From the NCBI RefSeq assembly GCF_900324475.1, contig NZ_LT992502.1:2294001-2358000 (forward strand): a stretch of 64,000 nt of DNA, given 5' to 3'. Positions within the stretch are counted from its first letter, which is position 1. Every line of letters starts with the position of its first letter. Shown here one piece after another: positions 26,693 through 38,115 of this stretch. Under the pieces are notes generated by a model, which saw only the letters and a program-made list of their open reading frames with translations, did not search any database and had not been told where the DNA came from. The stretch is from Enterobacter bugandensis. Lineage in GTDB: Bacteria; Pseudomonadota; Gammaproteobacteria; Enterobacterales; Enterobacteriaceae. The position numbers and the translations under genes were made by a program.

Positions 26693-27883
26693 ATGTTTCT
26701 GATAATTGCTTTCCTGGGCGGGATGATAAGCTTGCTCAGTCCATGTACGCTCCCGGTAATTCCTCTCCTGTTCGCCGGTTTTCAGGGGCAGCGGCGACAT
26801 ATTCTGGCGCTGCTCGCGGGGATGATCGTCATGTTCACCCTGGTGGCGATGGTCGTCACCGTCGCCAGCGAGTGGATAGCAGAGGCAACTATCGTCGGGC
26901 GCTGGATCGCGCTTATCGTCCTGGCCACGGCCGCGCTGGCCTTAATTTTTCCGGCCTTTGCCCAGCGTATCGCCGGGCCGGCAGTCATCGCGGGAAATGT
27001 CCTCAACACCCGAAGCGGGCAAACGCGTGGTATGGCATCGGCTTTTCTGGCCGGGCTTGCCGTCGGGCTGCTCTGGTCTCCCTGCGCGGGACCGATTCTG
27101 GGCGCCATTTTCAGCATCAATATTGCCGGACACTCGGCCATTGCCACAGGAGCCTTGCTGGCCGCCTATGGTAGCGGCTGCGCGCTGATGCTGGGCCTGC
27201 TCGTTTTCGGAGGCCGCACGCTGATGACGCCGCTGAGAGCAAGATCGGCGCTGATGGAAAAATTACGTCAGGGGGCAGGCGTGGTGATGTTAGCGGCAGT
27301 CGTCTTCAACGCAACGGGGATGACGTCTGTTCTGCAAGGCGCAAACGGCGTCGCGAATCGTCTTGAAACCGCGCTGCTGAATCTGGCAAAGCCCGCCGCG
27401 CAACCGGCGAAGCTTCAACCGGTCGTCATGACCGAGCCCAGCAGCCAGCTGCCTTCATTAAGCGGTGGGACAGGGTGGGTAAATGGTGACCCTGTCACGT
27501 CTGAATCGTTGCGCGGGAAGGTGGTTCTGATCGATTTCTGGACCTGGGACTGCATTAACTGCCAGCATACGCTTCCGCACGTGCGCGACTGGGCAACAAA
27601 ATACCAGTCTCAGGGCCTGGTCGTCATAGGGGTACACACGCCTGAATACCCCTGGGAGAAACCGATCGCCTCGGTGAAAAACGCGGTAAATAAATGGCAA
27701 CTGCCGTACCGGGTTGTGACGGACAACAACTATCAGATCTGGAACGCTTTCGGCAACCAGTACTGGCCCGCGCACTACTATTTCGATGCTAAAGGTCAGC
27801 TACGCTATACCTCGTTTGGCGAAGGCAATTATGAGCATCAGGAAAAGGTTATCCAGCAGCTGCTCAAAGAGGCCCGTTCATAG
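26693..27883 (+). CDS. CcdA-thioredoxin fusion (DipZ-like disulfide reductase)
   Basis: A 396-residue inner-membrane protein. The N-terminal CcdA/DsbD-like domain (about 1-215, six membrane segments) carries the two electron-relay cysteines in LLSPCTLPVIPLL (C18) and LWSPCAGPILG (C131). After a linker, a periplasmic TlpA/thioredoxin domain (about 262-396) has the active site WDCINCQHT (C287, C290). It should pass electrons from cytoplasmic thioredoxin to a periplasmic partner. It is shorter than mycobacterial DipZ, which has an extra C-terminal domain. The start at 26693 follows GTGAGGTGTCT. It lies behind a two-component system and its upstream dyad matches that of the hydrolase gene. Confidence 0.88.
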   Translation: MFLIIAFLGGMISLLSPCTLPVIPLLFAGFQGQRRHILALLAGMIVMFTLVAMVVTVASEWIAEATIVGRWIALIVLATAALALIFPAFAQRIAGPAVIAGNVLNTRSGQTRGMASAFLAGLAVGLLWSPCAGPILGAIFSINIAGHSAIATGALLAAYGSGCALMLGLLVFGGRTLMTPLRARSALMEKLRQGAGVVMLAAVVFNATGMTSVLQGANGVANRLETALLNLAKPAAQPAKLQPVVMTEPSSQLPSLSGGTGWVNGDPVTSESLRGKVVLIDFWTWDCINCQHTLPHVRDWATKYQSQGLVVIGVHTPEYPWEKPIASVKNAVNKWQLPYRVVTDNNYQIWNAFGNQYWPAHYYFDAKGQLRYTSFGEGNYEHQEKVIQQLLKEARS

Positions 27884-27889
27884 CGCCGT

Positions 27890-28648
27890 TCAGGGCTGAC
27901 GCTGGGCAACCATAAACAGTCGAGGAAAAGCCAGCAGTATCTGCCCGTTTTCCTGGAGCGGATACTGCTCTTCCAGCAGTTCATGGTAGCGTTTCAGGAA
28001 ACGTTGCTGCTCGCTCTCGTTCAGTTCCTGAAGCCACGGGCGTAAACCGGTCGCGCTGACCCAGTCAATAATGGCCTGGTGCGAACTCATTTTATGGAAA
28101 TAGGTTGTCCGCCAGATATCCACATCGCAGCCGGCCTCCGACAGGATATCGTAATACGCATGCACGCCAGGCAGCGGCTCGCGGCCACGGTCCGGGTAGC
28201 CTTGCTCCAGCGCCACTTCACGCATCGCTACATGCGTGGGCTCAAGCCAGTTATCCGGCATCTGGATCGCCAGCACGCCATTGAGCGCGAGCAGTGACGC
28301 CAGATGCGGCAGGAGATCGTAATGGTCAGGTATCCACTGTAGGGATGCGTTCGCATAGATGAGGTTCAACGGCTGGCCTGGCCTGAACTGGCGGATATCG
28401 GCCTCAACGAACTGACAGTCGGGCAGTGCGCTGCGAGCCTCTTCCAGCATAGCCGGTGAGTTATCGACGCCGACAATCTGCGCTTTTGGCCAGCGATGCT
28501 GCAACAGCGCGGTGCTGTTTCCCGGCCCGCAGCCCAAATCGGCAATGGTGGCAACGTCACTCAGGGGAATTCTGGCAAGCAGCTCGGCGGCAGGGCGCGT
28601 TCGTTCAGCGCCGTATTGCAGATAAAGCGAAGGGTTCCAGTCGGCCAT
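27890..28648 (-). CDS. tam: Trans-aconitate 2-methyltransferase
   Basis: A 252-residue SAM-dependent methyltransferase matching E. coli Tam in length and sequence. The SAM-binding motif is [12 protein letters not shown] (about residues 35-46), followed by [18 protein letters not shown], and the C-terminal [13 protein letters not shown] is family-typical. Tam methylates trans-aconitate, a spontaneous inhibitor formed from cis-aconitate, and is stationary-phase induced in E. coli. In E. coli it neighbours yneE; here acetyltransferase genes and the two-component cluster lie between. It is convergent with the CcdA-thioredoxin gene, 6 bases apart. Confidence 0.95.
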   Translation of the reverse strand: MADWNPSLYLQYGAERTRPAAELLARIPLSDVATIADLGCGPGNSTALLQHRWPKAQIVGVDNSPAMLEEARSALPDCQFVEADIRQFRPGQPLNLIYANASLQWIPDHYDLLPHLASLLALNGVLAIQMPDNWLEPTHVAMREVALEQGYPDRGREPLPGVHAYYDILSEAGCDVDIWRTTYFHKMSSHQAIIDWVSATGLRPWLQELNESEQQRFLKRYHELLEEQYPLQENGQILLAFPRLFMVAQRQP

Positions 28649-28731
28649 CTTTAGATCTCCGTTTTGCGTGTTTCAGCAAGGATAGCACAGGCCGACACCT
28701 GCACCGGGACAGGCGTCGGACGAGCGGCAGG

Positions 28732-29316
28732 TTACAGAATGCCTTTCAGTGCAATATGGTAGAGCAGCATGATGGTTTTTCCGTCGACGATTTTGCCCGT
28801 ATCAATTCCCCGCAATGCCTCTTCAAAGGGCATTTCCAGCACGTCGATATCTTCTCCCTCCGCTTTGATACCGCCGCCTGCGCTGGTTTTGTCCTTCGGC
28901 TGATACTCGGCAAGATAGAAATAGAGTTTCTCCGTGACGGAGCCTGGGCTCATGTAGGCTTCAAAGATTTTCTGCACGCTCGACACGTTAAACCCGGTCT
29001 CTTCTTCCGCCTCTGCTTTAATGCGGCTTTCCGGATCCATGTTATCAAGCAGACCGGCCGCCGCCTCAATCAGATTGTCCTTATGGCCATTTATGAAGAC
29101 TGGGAAGCGGAACTGGCGGGTCAGAATCACCGTTTTTTGGTCACGGTTGTAGAGCAGGATCGTGGCGCCGTTCCCCCGGTCATATACTTCACGCGTTTGC
29201 CGCTGCCATTCGCCATCGCGTCTTTGCAGGTCAAAGGTATATTTTTTAAGTAAGTACCAGTTATCGGACAGGGTTTCACTGTCAATGATGCGCACATCTG
29301 CACGTTTTGATTGCAC
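28732..29316 (-). CDS. Nudix hydrolase, NudK-like (GDP-mannose pyrophosphatase type)
   Basis: A 194-residue Nudix hydrolase of the NudK type. The Nudix box is at residues 88-109 (GLLDNMDPE to AEAEEETGF); the arginine of the textbook motif is replaced by alanine here, while the metal-binding EEET core is kept. REVYDRGNGATILLYN and AYMSPGSVTEKLYFYLAEY match E. coli NudK, which cleaves GDP-mannose to mannose-1-phosphate and GMP. The protein differs enough from NudK that it may be a paralogue. The start is a GTG with AAGGAGGACAAAAC upstream. It is divergent from the DeoR-type regulator. Confidence 0.82.
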   Translation of the reverse strand: MQSKRADVRIIDSETLSDNWYLLKKYTFDLQRRDGEWQRQTREVYDRGNGATILLYNRDQKTVILTRQFRFPVFINGHKDNLIEAAAGLLDNMDPESRIKAEAEEETGFNVSSVQKIFEAYMSPGSVTEKLYFYLAEYQPKDKTSAGGGIKAEGEDIDVLEMPFEEALRGIDTGKIVDGKTIMLLYHIALKGIL

Positions 29317-29402
29317 GTTTTGTCCTCCTTACGTAGAGTAACTATCAATATCAGCATTATCGTGCATTTTCAAGATTAAACATGCAACATCAGGAATACA
29401 TC

Positions 29403-30158
29403 ATGCTCACCAGTCAGCGAAAACAGTTGATCCTTGAAAAGCTCGGCGCCGAAGGACAGGTCCAGTCTAAAGCACTTAGCGTTCTCTTCGACGTCTCTGA
29501 AGACACCATCCGACGCGATTTGCGCGAGTTGGCGGCAGAAGGGCGTTTACAGCGGGTTCACGGCGGCGCGCTGCCGTCGTCTTCCGCTACTGTGCCTTTC
29601 GCGGAACGACAGTCCGTTAAAATGGATGCCAAAAGAAAGGTGGCGCAGAAGGGGGCACAGCTGATTTCTTCGGGCCAGGTGGTGATCGTTGACGGTGGAA
29701 CGACCACCTCAGAATTGATCGCTTTTTTACCGCGTGACCTTCGTATTACCGTGGTGACGCACAGTCCGAGCATTGCCCTGGGGCTTGTTAATCATCCTTT
29801 TATTGAGGTGATTCTGATCGGCGGCCGTTTGTATAAACACTCGATTGTCGCCGTCGGCGCGGCGGCCATCGAAGGAATCGAAAACATTCATGCGGATCTG
29901 TTCTTTATGGGCGTGACCGGTATCCATCCGGAAGCAGGGCTGACGACCGGAGATTTCGAAGAGGCGTGCATCAAACGTGCATTTTCCGGCAGAGCCGCCG
30001 AGACGGTTGTCCTGGCGTCGCCGGAAAAAATAAATACGGCGTCATCATTTGTTATTGGCGATGTGGCGCTGGCGAATACGATTGTCGTCGAAGGCGATAC
30101 CGACCGCGGCTGGGTCAATGCTTTATCGGAAAAAGGGGTATCGGTCGTATTGGCCTGA
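29403..30158 (+). CDS. DeoR/GlpR-family transcriptional regulator
   Basis: A 251-residue DeoR-type repressor. The N-terminal winged helix contains the family signature VSEDTIRRDLRELAAEGRLQ (residues 31-50) followed by RVHGGA, and the C-terminal sugar-phosphate sensor domain has DGGTTTSEL and ITVVTHSPSIA. Such regulators usually respond to a phosphorylated sugar. No obvious sugar operon is adjacent; the divergent nudK-like gene is the only candidate target. The start at 29403 is preferred because CAGGAATACATC lies directly before it; an upstream in-frame ATG (29382) lacks a ribosome site. Confidence 0.9.
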   Translation: MLTSQRKQLILEKLGAEGQVQSKALSVLFDVSEDTIRRDLRELAAEGRLQRVHGGALPSSSATVPFAERQSVKMDAKRKVAQKGAQLISSGQVVIVDGGTTTSELIAFLPRDLRITVVTHSPSIALGLVNHPFIEVILIGGRLYKHSIVAVGAAAIEGIENIHADLFFMGVTGIHPEAGLTTGDFEEACIKRAFSGRAAETVVLASPEKINTASSFVIGDVALANTIVVEGDTDRGWVNALSEKGVSVVLA

Positions 30159-30164
30159 GCGTGA

Positions 30165-30186
30165 GCCAGCCAGAAAACTGGCTGGC
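30165..30186. terminator. Hairpin between the DeoR gene and the VOC gene
   Basis: GCCAGCCAG (30165-30173), loop AAAA, CTGGCTGGC (30178-30186): a perfect nine-pair stem in the 33-base gap between convergent genes. No long T-run follows, so termination in both directions is likely but not certain. Confidence 0.6.
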
Positions 30187-30191
30187 GCGGG

Positions 30192-30563
30192 TTATCTTTC
30201 TTCGGGGGCATGGCATACCGCTTCGATATTATGACCATCAGGCGCAATGACAAATGCGGCATAGTAATTTTTACCGTAGGAGCGCAATCCCGGTGCGCCA
30301 TTGTCGCGTCCGCCTGCGCGCAGCGCGGCATGGTAAAAGTCATCAACCTGCTGGCGTGTCGTGGCCACAAAGGCCAGATGAAGCGGAGCGGGTTTATCAT
30401 TCGACTGAAAAAGGCAAAGAGAAACATCGCCGGAACTCATTTCGACGCCATAGTAAGGAGAGCCTTCATCGACGAGTTCGACACCGAGCGGTTGAAGCGA
30501 CATGAGGAAGAAGGTTTTACTTTTCTCATAATCGCTGACGCCGAATTTTACATGATCAAACAT
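30192..30563 (-). CDS. VOC-family (glyoxalase/dioxygenase fold) protein
   Basis: A 123-residue single-domain VOC protein with paired beta-alpha-beta modules. Potential metal ligands are H4 (MFDHVKFGV), H62 (PLHLAFVA) and E114 (HNIEAVCH), the usual VOC positions. The closing GKNYYAAFVIAPDGHNIE is typical of uncharacterised glyoxalase-like proteins found in many enterobacteria. The activity is not known; the fold covers isomerases, dioxygenases and antibiotic-binding proteins. It is convergent with the DeoR gene. Confidence 0.83.
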   Translation of the reverse strand: MFDHVKFGVSDYEKSKTFFLMSLQPLGVELVDEGSPYYGVEMSSGDVSLCLFQSNDKPAPLHLAFVATTRQQVDDFYHAALRAGGRDNGAPGLRSYGKNYYAAFVIAPDGHNIEAVCHAPEER

Positions 30564-30662
30564 TATGGACTCCTCAAAAGTGATGGTGAAATGAGAAGTA
30601 TAGAAAGAGAGTGGAGTCCAACACGATCAAGGGGTTGCGAATGTGACCGATATCAATACTCG

Positions 30663-31106
30663 CTACACAGCAGACCGTTTACTCCCTACGAATGTCCAAC
30701 GCAGATAATCATAGAGCCAGTTAAAAAGCATCGTGTATGGCAGGAAAAACAGTACAAGGCCAATCTCAACAAAAAATGCCTCCGCGATCGTTAAATTCAG
30801 CATGAACATGGCCACAGGGATTAAGGAGATGATAAGGCCCGTTTCAAACCCAACTGCATGGATGGCGCGAACGAGAAACGTTCGTTGAAACTGATGTTTT
30901 TTCTGAAGGGCGTCAAAGAGCTTATTGAAGAAAAAATTCCAGACCGTTGCGGTAAGTGCAGATATCACCGACAACGAACCCGACTGGAGTACCGAAACGT
31001 TCATCAGCCACGCAAGAGACAGAGCGATGATAACGTTGGCCGTCACTTCAAAAATGACAGCGTGGAAAATCCTTTCTTTAAAGCTTTTATTGAGTTCGAT
31101 TTCCAT
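30663..31106 (-). CDS. PACE-family multidrug/biocide efflux protein
   Basis: A 147-residue protein with four membrane helices arranged as two bacterial-transmembrane-pair repeats. The PACE signatures are ERIFHAVIFE (about residues 11-20, with the proton-coupling glutamate), WNFFFNKLFD in repeat 1, and RAIHAVGFETGL and LFNWLYDYLR in repeat 2. The founding member, AceI of Acinetobacter, exports chlorhexidine; homologues export other biocides or short-chain diamines. The substrate here is unproven. LysR genes often accompany PACE genes, but none is adjacent here. Confidence 0.88.
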   Translation of the reverse strand: MEIELNKSFKERIFHAVIFEVTANVIIALSLAWLMNVSVLQSGSLSVISALTATVWNFFFNKLFDALQKKHQFQRTFLVRAIHAVGFETGLIISLIPVAMFMLNLTIAEAFFVEIGLVLFFLPYTMLFNWLYDYLRWTFVGSKRSAV

Positions 31107-31487
31107 AGTCTACAGCAGCGGTGGTCAAAGCCAGGAGTATATCAAACGTCTTTTAACATTGGATAAACGTAGAGGTTGGGATTTGACAAGCTTTCAATGA
31201 ACCGGGGCAATCACGACCGTAGAAAGGCAGATTTTGACTGGCATTACATTGGTGCGCATAATGTATATTATGTTAAATAAGAATGTTGCCGTGCCTCAGG
31301 AGGTATCCCTCCTCAGTCTTGAGGATTCACCGTTGGCCACGCAGTTTGTATGTAAAACCCACTGACGATTACGCCCATCTGTGAAAAAAACTCATAACAC
31401 CATTCGATGGCGCATGCTGGTTCCCTTCATGTCAGTGCAATACCCTTTCACATACAGAATTGCTGGCAATAAAAGAAGGAACACAGA
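31107..31487. other. Gene-free 381-base intergenic region with dyads
   Basis: No coding frame is credible here. The region separates the divergent PACE and aldo/keto reductase genes. It holds a perfect dyad CATAAT-GTAT-ATTATG (31257-31272), a small hairpin AGGAGG-TATC-CCTCCT (31298-31313), and GTGAAAAAAACTCA (31381-31394), a T-N11-A type element that recurs at 34992 in front of another reductase gene. The ribosome site of the reductase gene is AAGAAGGAACAC just before 31488. Confidence 0.5.
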
Positions 31488-32525
31488 ATGAAGTATGTGA
31501 ATCTGGGTCGTAGCGGTTTGCAAGTCTCCCGTCTTTGTCTCGGTTGTATGAGCTATGGTGAACCTGAACGCTTGCCTCAACCCTGGTCCCTGGATGAAAA
31601 GGCGTCACGTCCGCTCATTCGTCAGGCGCTTGAAGCGGGCATTAATTTTTTTGATACCGCGAATATCTACTCGGGCGGAAGTTCTGAAGAGATCACTGGA
31701 AAAGCGCTGAGAGAAATGGCCAGACGCGATGAGATCGTTGTGGCGACAAAGACCTTCTTTCCGTGGCGCAACTCCCCCAATACCGGGTTTCTTTCCCGCA
31801 AGGCCATTTTTCAGTCTATTGACGATAGCCTGATGCGCTTAGGCATGGATTACGTGGATCTCTTTCAGATTCACCGCTTTGACCACTCCACGCCTGTTGA
31901 AGAGACCATGGAGGCTCTGCATGACCTCGTTAAATCAGGAAAAGTACGTTACATCGGCGCATCATCTATGGAAGCCTGGCGCTTTGCAAAAATGCAGCAT
32001 ACGGCAGAGCGTAACGGCTGGACCCGATTTATTACGATGCAACCGCAATACAACCTGCTTTACCGGGAAGAAGAGCGCGAGATGCTGCCCCTGTGTGAAG
32101 ACCAGGGCGTTGGTGTGATCCCCTGGAGTCCGATGGCACGCGGCAGGCTCACGCGCGACTGGAGTGTCACGTCCCGACGAACGCAAAACGATGCCTTTGC
32201 GTTAAAAATGTATGAGAACGCAGCCCTTCTGGATAAGCCCGTTATAGATGTTGTTGCCAGCATTGCTGAAAAGCACCATGTGCCAAGAGCCCATGTTGCA
32301 ATTGCCTGGTTGCTATCAAAAACAGTCATCACAGCACCGATCATCGGCGCGACGAAACCAGAACATCTTTCCACGGCTATCAGCGCACTGGACTTTTCAC
32401 TTAGCGATGCCGAAATCATGGAACTCGAGGCACGCTATCTGCCGCACCCCGTCGACGGGATCATTCCTCCGCTTCCGGATACGCCACCTTCACTCACGCC
32501 GCCTTCAGCAATACAGGACTGTTAA
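31488..32525 (+). CDS. Aldo/keto reductase (YajO-like)
   Basis: A 345-residue aldo/keto reductase (TIM barrel) of the YajO/voltage-channel-beta-like group. The catalytic tetrad is visible: D in NFFDTANIY, Y in the same segment, K in VVATKTF and H in FQIHRFD. The NADPH-binding end includes IIGATKPEHL. Such enzymes reduce aldehydes and ketones; the natural substrate cannot be told. The C-terminus is proline-rich and slightly extended. It is the first of four aldo/keto reductase genes in under 9 kb. A perfect 11-pair hairpin follows the gene. Confidence 0.9.
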   Translation: MKYVNLGRSGLQVSRLCLGCMSYGEPERLPQPWSLDEKASRPLIRQALEAGINFFDTANIYSGGSSEEITGKALREMARRDEIVVATKTFFPWRNSPNTGFLSRKAIFQSIDDSLMRLGMDYVDLFQIHRFDHSTPVEETMEALHDLVKSGKVRYIGASSMEAWRFAKMQHTAERNGWTRFITMQPQYNLLYREEEREMLPLCEDQGVGVIPWSPMARGRLTRDWSVTSRRTQNDAFALKMYENAALLDKPVIDVVASIAEKHHVPRAHVAIAWLLSKTVITAPIIGATKPEHLSTAISALDFSLSDAEIMELEARYLPHPVDGIIPPLPDTPPSLTPPSAIQDC

Positions 32526-32606
32526 TGCCCTACCCTGGCCCGGCGTTGGTTCGGGCCCGCTGTTGGTGACAATGAACAACTCTTGATGTCCGGGTCGGAT
32601 CGCCAG

Positions 32607-32636
32607 ACAGGGAGACTTTACCTACAGTCTCCCTGT
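32607..32636. terminator. Perfect hairpin between convergent reductase genes
   Basis: ACAGGGAGACT (32607-32617) pairs with AGTCTCCCTGT (32626-32636) over an 8-base loop, between the convergent aldo/keto reductase genes. There is no T-run, so it may be a Rho-independent-like or RNA-stabilising hairpin for both genes. Confidence 0.6.
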
Positions 32637-32666
32637 GACAGTAAGTATAAAGGTGGCCATCACCGT

Positions 32667-34881
<2,215 letters not shown>

Positions 34882-34991
34882 ACACGGCTCCGTTAGGTGA
34901 ATGTTCCGCCCTGACTGACGGCCAGAGCGCATAATTTTCAAGAATAACGAAGCACAATGTGTTCAGTGAGAGGCGATGGGTGGATGGACTT

Positions 34992-35005
34992 GTGAAAAAA
35001 ATTCA
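34992..35005. promoter_or_regulatory. T-N11-A element in the reductase/LysR divergent region
   Basis: GTGAAAAAAATTCA matches GTGAAAAAAACTCA (31381-31394) at 13 of 14 bases; both contain TGA-N7-TCA, the LysR-type T-N11-A layout. A weaker relative, ACTAAAAATTCA, lies at 38617-38628 before the oxidoreductase operon. It is a candidate site for the LysR protein encoded at 35093. Confidence 0.4.
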
Positions 35006-35092
35006 GCAACGGATTAGCCCTGGTCGGTCTATGGTGTATATCATTTCCGTATCAACGCATTCGGCCTTAACGCACAAGGAAAACGATTCTGT

Positions 35093-36001
35093 ATGCAAAT
35101 AAGCAGAGCTGATGTCGCCGATCTCATTTATTTCATGGCTATTGCACGTCATCGCAGTTTCAGCCGTGCGGCGATTGAATTAGGTGTCAGTGCATCAGCG
35201 CTTAGTCATGCCCTGAAGGGACTGGAAACCCGGCTCGGGGTTCGCCTCCTTAATCGCACGACCAAGAGCGTTACCCCTACGGCTGCAGGTGAAGAACTGG
35301 TTCAGTCTGTTCTTCAGCCTTTCGACAAGATAGAAGGCGCGCTTGAATCGCTTAACCGGTATCGTAATACGCCTACCGGGCGTATCCGCATCAATGCAGC
35401 CGTTGAAGCGGCCAATCTTTTGCTTGCGCCGGTTATGCCCGCGTTTATGGATCGCTATCCCGATATTGAAATCGATATTGTGGCCAGCAACCGTATGGTT
35501 GACGTCACTGATGCGGGCTTCGATGCCGGTATCCGCTATGGTGGCACCGTCCCGGAAGACATGGTTGCCCGGCGTTTATCTGCCGATATTCGCTGGGTTA
35601 TCGCCGCATCCCCCGACTACCTTGAACGTTACGGAACGCCTGAACATACGGATGATTTGTTACACCATCGCTGTATAAGCAATCGTCTCGGCGACGATCG
35701 GATTTATCGCTGGGAACTTGAGCGAGATGGCGAAACGTACCAAATCACTGTGCCTGGCTCAGTGACGGTCAACCAGGCTGAAACGGGTCTTGTGGCCGTA
35801 TTAGGCGGGGCCGGCCTGATGTATTTTCCGGAGCCTCTTGTTGCACCCTATGTGAAGGATGGACGGCTCCGCCTGGTGCTTACGGAATGGTCCCCGCTGG
35901 AGGAAGGTTTTTATATCTATTATTCAAGCCGCCGGCAACTGCCAACCGGGCTTCGCCTTCTGATTGAGTTCATACAGGAGGCCAGGCCGCTGGGGTTGTG
36001 A
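35093..36001 (+). CDS. LysR-family transcriptional regulator
   Basis: A 302-residue LysR protein of the AaeR/DsdC-like subgroup common beside oxidoreductase genes. The winged helix is near the N-terminus (RSFSRAAIELGVSASALSHA, about residues 21-40) and the effector domain follows from about residue 90. It is divergently transcribed from an aldo/keto reductase gene, the usual layout for a regulator and its target. AAGGA lies 12 bases before the ATG. Reductase-linked members of this subgroup often answer to quinones or aldehydes, but nothing here proves the ligand. Confidence 0.9.
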   Translation: MQISRADVADLIYFMAIARHRSFSRAAIELGVSASALSHALKGLETRLGVRLLNRTTKSVTPTAAGEELVQSVLQPFDKIEGALESLNRYRNTPTGRIRINAAVEAANLLLAPVMPAFMDRYPDIEIDIVASNRMVDVTDAGFDAGIRYGGTVPEDMVARRLSADIRWVIAASPDYLERYGTPEHTDDLLHHRCISNRLGDDRIYRWELERDGETYQITVPGSVTVNQAETGLVAVLGGAGLMYFPEPLVAPYVKDGRLRLVLTEWSPLEEGFYIYYSSRRQLPTGLRLLIEFIQEARPLGL

Positions 36002-36037
36002 AATAGCGCTTCCATACGGGACGATGCGTTATCGTCT

Positions 36038-36937
36038 TTATCGCCCCGTAGCGGATATCAGAAAATCAATCAGGGCCTTCACTCTTTTCGTTTTACCCGC
36101 GTTTTTGGGATAATAGAGATACACTGGCGGGTAGGTTTTCCAGTAGCTCTCCATCACGGGTATAAAGCGCTCCCTGTCCGGCTGTAACTGCCAGATGGGT
36201 TCAAACAAACGTCCAATTCCCAGGCCGTTACGGATCCCGTCTGCCATAACGTCAATATCGTTGCTGATTAACTGTCCGGGCATCTCAACCGTCAACTGCT
36301 CTCCGCGATCGTTCAGAATCAACGGAAGGATGCGGTTGTTAGTAATAAAACGGTAGCCAATCAGCTTGTGTTGACTGAGATCTGACGGCACCTCAGGCGT
36401 TCCATGCTCGCTGAGATAGGCTGAGGATGCATATAACCCTTCACGAAAGGGTTTCATTAACGGCCGCGCTACCACCCCACCCTCGAGGATATCGCCAAAA
36501 CGGATCCCAAGATCAAAACGCTCTTCGATAACATTCACAGTACCGTCGTAAACCGAAATTTCCAGCTGTATACCCGGATATTGCTGACAGAATTTCGCCA
36601 TTGCAGGCTTAAGAATTAACAGATAGGCAAAACGCGAGAGCGTGATTCGCACGATACCAGAGGGCTCCTGATTCTGGTCGCGAATGCTTTCAAGCGAATT
36701 TTCCAGCGACTCCACCGCCGCAGCGGTCTGTTCCAGCAACAGCTGCCCGGTTTCCGTCAGCTCAATACGGCGGGTCGTACGCACAAAAAGCGGATGGCCA
36801 ATATGATCTTCCAGCAGCTTAAGCGCATTGCTGACGGAGGGAGGCGTAATTTCCAGTTTTCTTGCGGCTGCCGAAATATTGCCCTCACGTGCAATGCTCT
36901 GAAAGATCCGTATCTGGTTATACAGGGCGTTATTCAT
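36038..36937 (-). CDS. LysR-family transcriptional regulator
   Basis: A 299-residue LysR protein with helix-turn-helix GNISAAARKLEITPPSVSNA (about residues 19-38) and a type-2 periplasmic-binding effector domain. The start at 36937 follows AAGGAACAC; an in-frame ATG six codons upstream lacks a ribosome site. The upstream region holds several CTTAA repeats (36947-36993). It faces away from the old-yellow-enzyme remnant, whose promoter is lost, so it may be an orphan regulator or may act on more distant reductase genes. Confidence 0.88.
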   Translation of the reverse strand: MNNALYNQIRIFQSIAREGNISAAARKLEITPPSVSNALKLLEDHIGHPLFVRTTRRIELTETGQLLLEQTAAAVESLENSLESIRDQNQEPSGIVRITLSRFAYLLILKPAMAKFCQQYPGIQLEISVYDGTVNVIEERFDLGIRFGDILEGGVVARPLMKPFREGLYASSAYLSEHGTPEVPSDLSQHKLIGYRFITNNRILPLILNDRGEQLTVEMPGQLISNDIDVMADGIRNGLGIGRLFEPIWQLQPDRERFIPVMESYWKTYPPVYLYYPKNAGKTKRVKALIDFLISATGR

Positions 36938-37113
36938 AATGTGTTCCTTAAGCAATTACTGCTTAATTATTAACTACAGCCTAAAGATGCTTAAGTCAAT
37001 AATATCCCTTTAGTTCGTTTTTACTGATGCTGCGATCCACTGTTAACCACGTATTTTGAAATACACCTGTACTCATTCAGATGACATTCACGGCACAGAA
37101 TGGATTAAGGTAT

Positions 37114-38115
37114 TTATGTTTTTTTACTTTTGTTTAGTGCGGGATAGTCAGTGTAGCCCACCGCATCGTTCTGTCCCGGCGCATAGAAGGTTGCAGGGTC
37201 CGGAACGTTAAGATCGCTGCCGCACGCAAATCTTGCGGGTAAATCGGGATTGGCAATAAATGGAACACCATAGGCGATGAGATCGGCCTCACCCTTGTTA
37301 ATTGCATCCTCACCGGTCTGAGCATCATATCCACCATTCAGAATAAATGTTCGCGAGAAACACTGACGAAGATAAGGTGCAATTCGCTGTGAACCTGCCA
37401 CCGGAGCATCGGGCCCGGCAATACCTTCGGTTACGTGAAGGTAGGCGATGCCAATAGCGTCGAGTTGAGTCGCTAAATAACTGAATGTTTCAACCGGCGA
37501 AGAATCAGACATACCATGTAGCGACATGTTTGGACCAACCCTGAAACCAACGCGATCGGCGCCGAGCACTTCGCTCACTGCACTGACGACTTCCAGAGGA
37601 AAACGTGCACGGTTTATAATAGTCCCACCATAATGATCTTCTCGTTTGTTAGAACCGTCACGAAGGAACTGGTCAAGGAGATATCCTGAACTACCATGTA
37701 TTTCTACTCCATCGAAACCGGCTTCAGAAGCTTTTTCAGCACCCTGACGAAACTGTGAGACGACATCGGCGATTTCACTTGTTAAAAGCGCGCGAGGGAC
37801 AGGAGTTTGTGCTATTCCATTAGACGTAAAAACGTCTGCCTCTGCATTAATTGCAGATGGGGCAACCGGAAGGACACCATCATGGAACTCAGGATGCGAA
37901 ACGCGTCCGACATGCCACAGTTGCGCAAAAATAATTCCCCCGGCTTCATGAACTGCATCTGTTACGCGACGCCATGCCTCAACCTGAGCGAGGGAATATA
38001 TTCCCGGTGTTCTTATATATCCGGTACCTTGACGGCTAACCTGCGTAGCTTCAGATATTATCAACCCTGCCTGCGCCCGCTGCGCATAGTAAACAGGAGC
38101 CAGAGGAGCCGGGAT
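37114..38115 (-). pseudogene. 5'-truncated old-yellow-enzyme (NemA-like alkene reductase)
   Basis: About 334 residues of an FMN-dependent NADH:flavin oxidoreductase are readable, from IPAPLAPVYYAQRAQAGLII to GYTDYPALNKSKKT, but the first 35 or so residues, including the FMN-contacting APLTR stretch and the start codon, are missing. Upstream of IPAP the frame changes abruptly into unrelated sequence that on the other strand encodes an amidohydrolase. The active site reads VEIHGSSGYLLDQFL, with serine where the partner asparagine/histidine is usual. Close relatives reduce activated alkenes and nitro compounds. It has no promoter or ribosome site of its own and is probably inactive. Confidence 0.82.
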
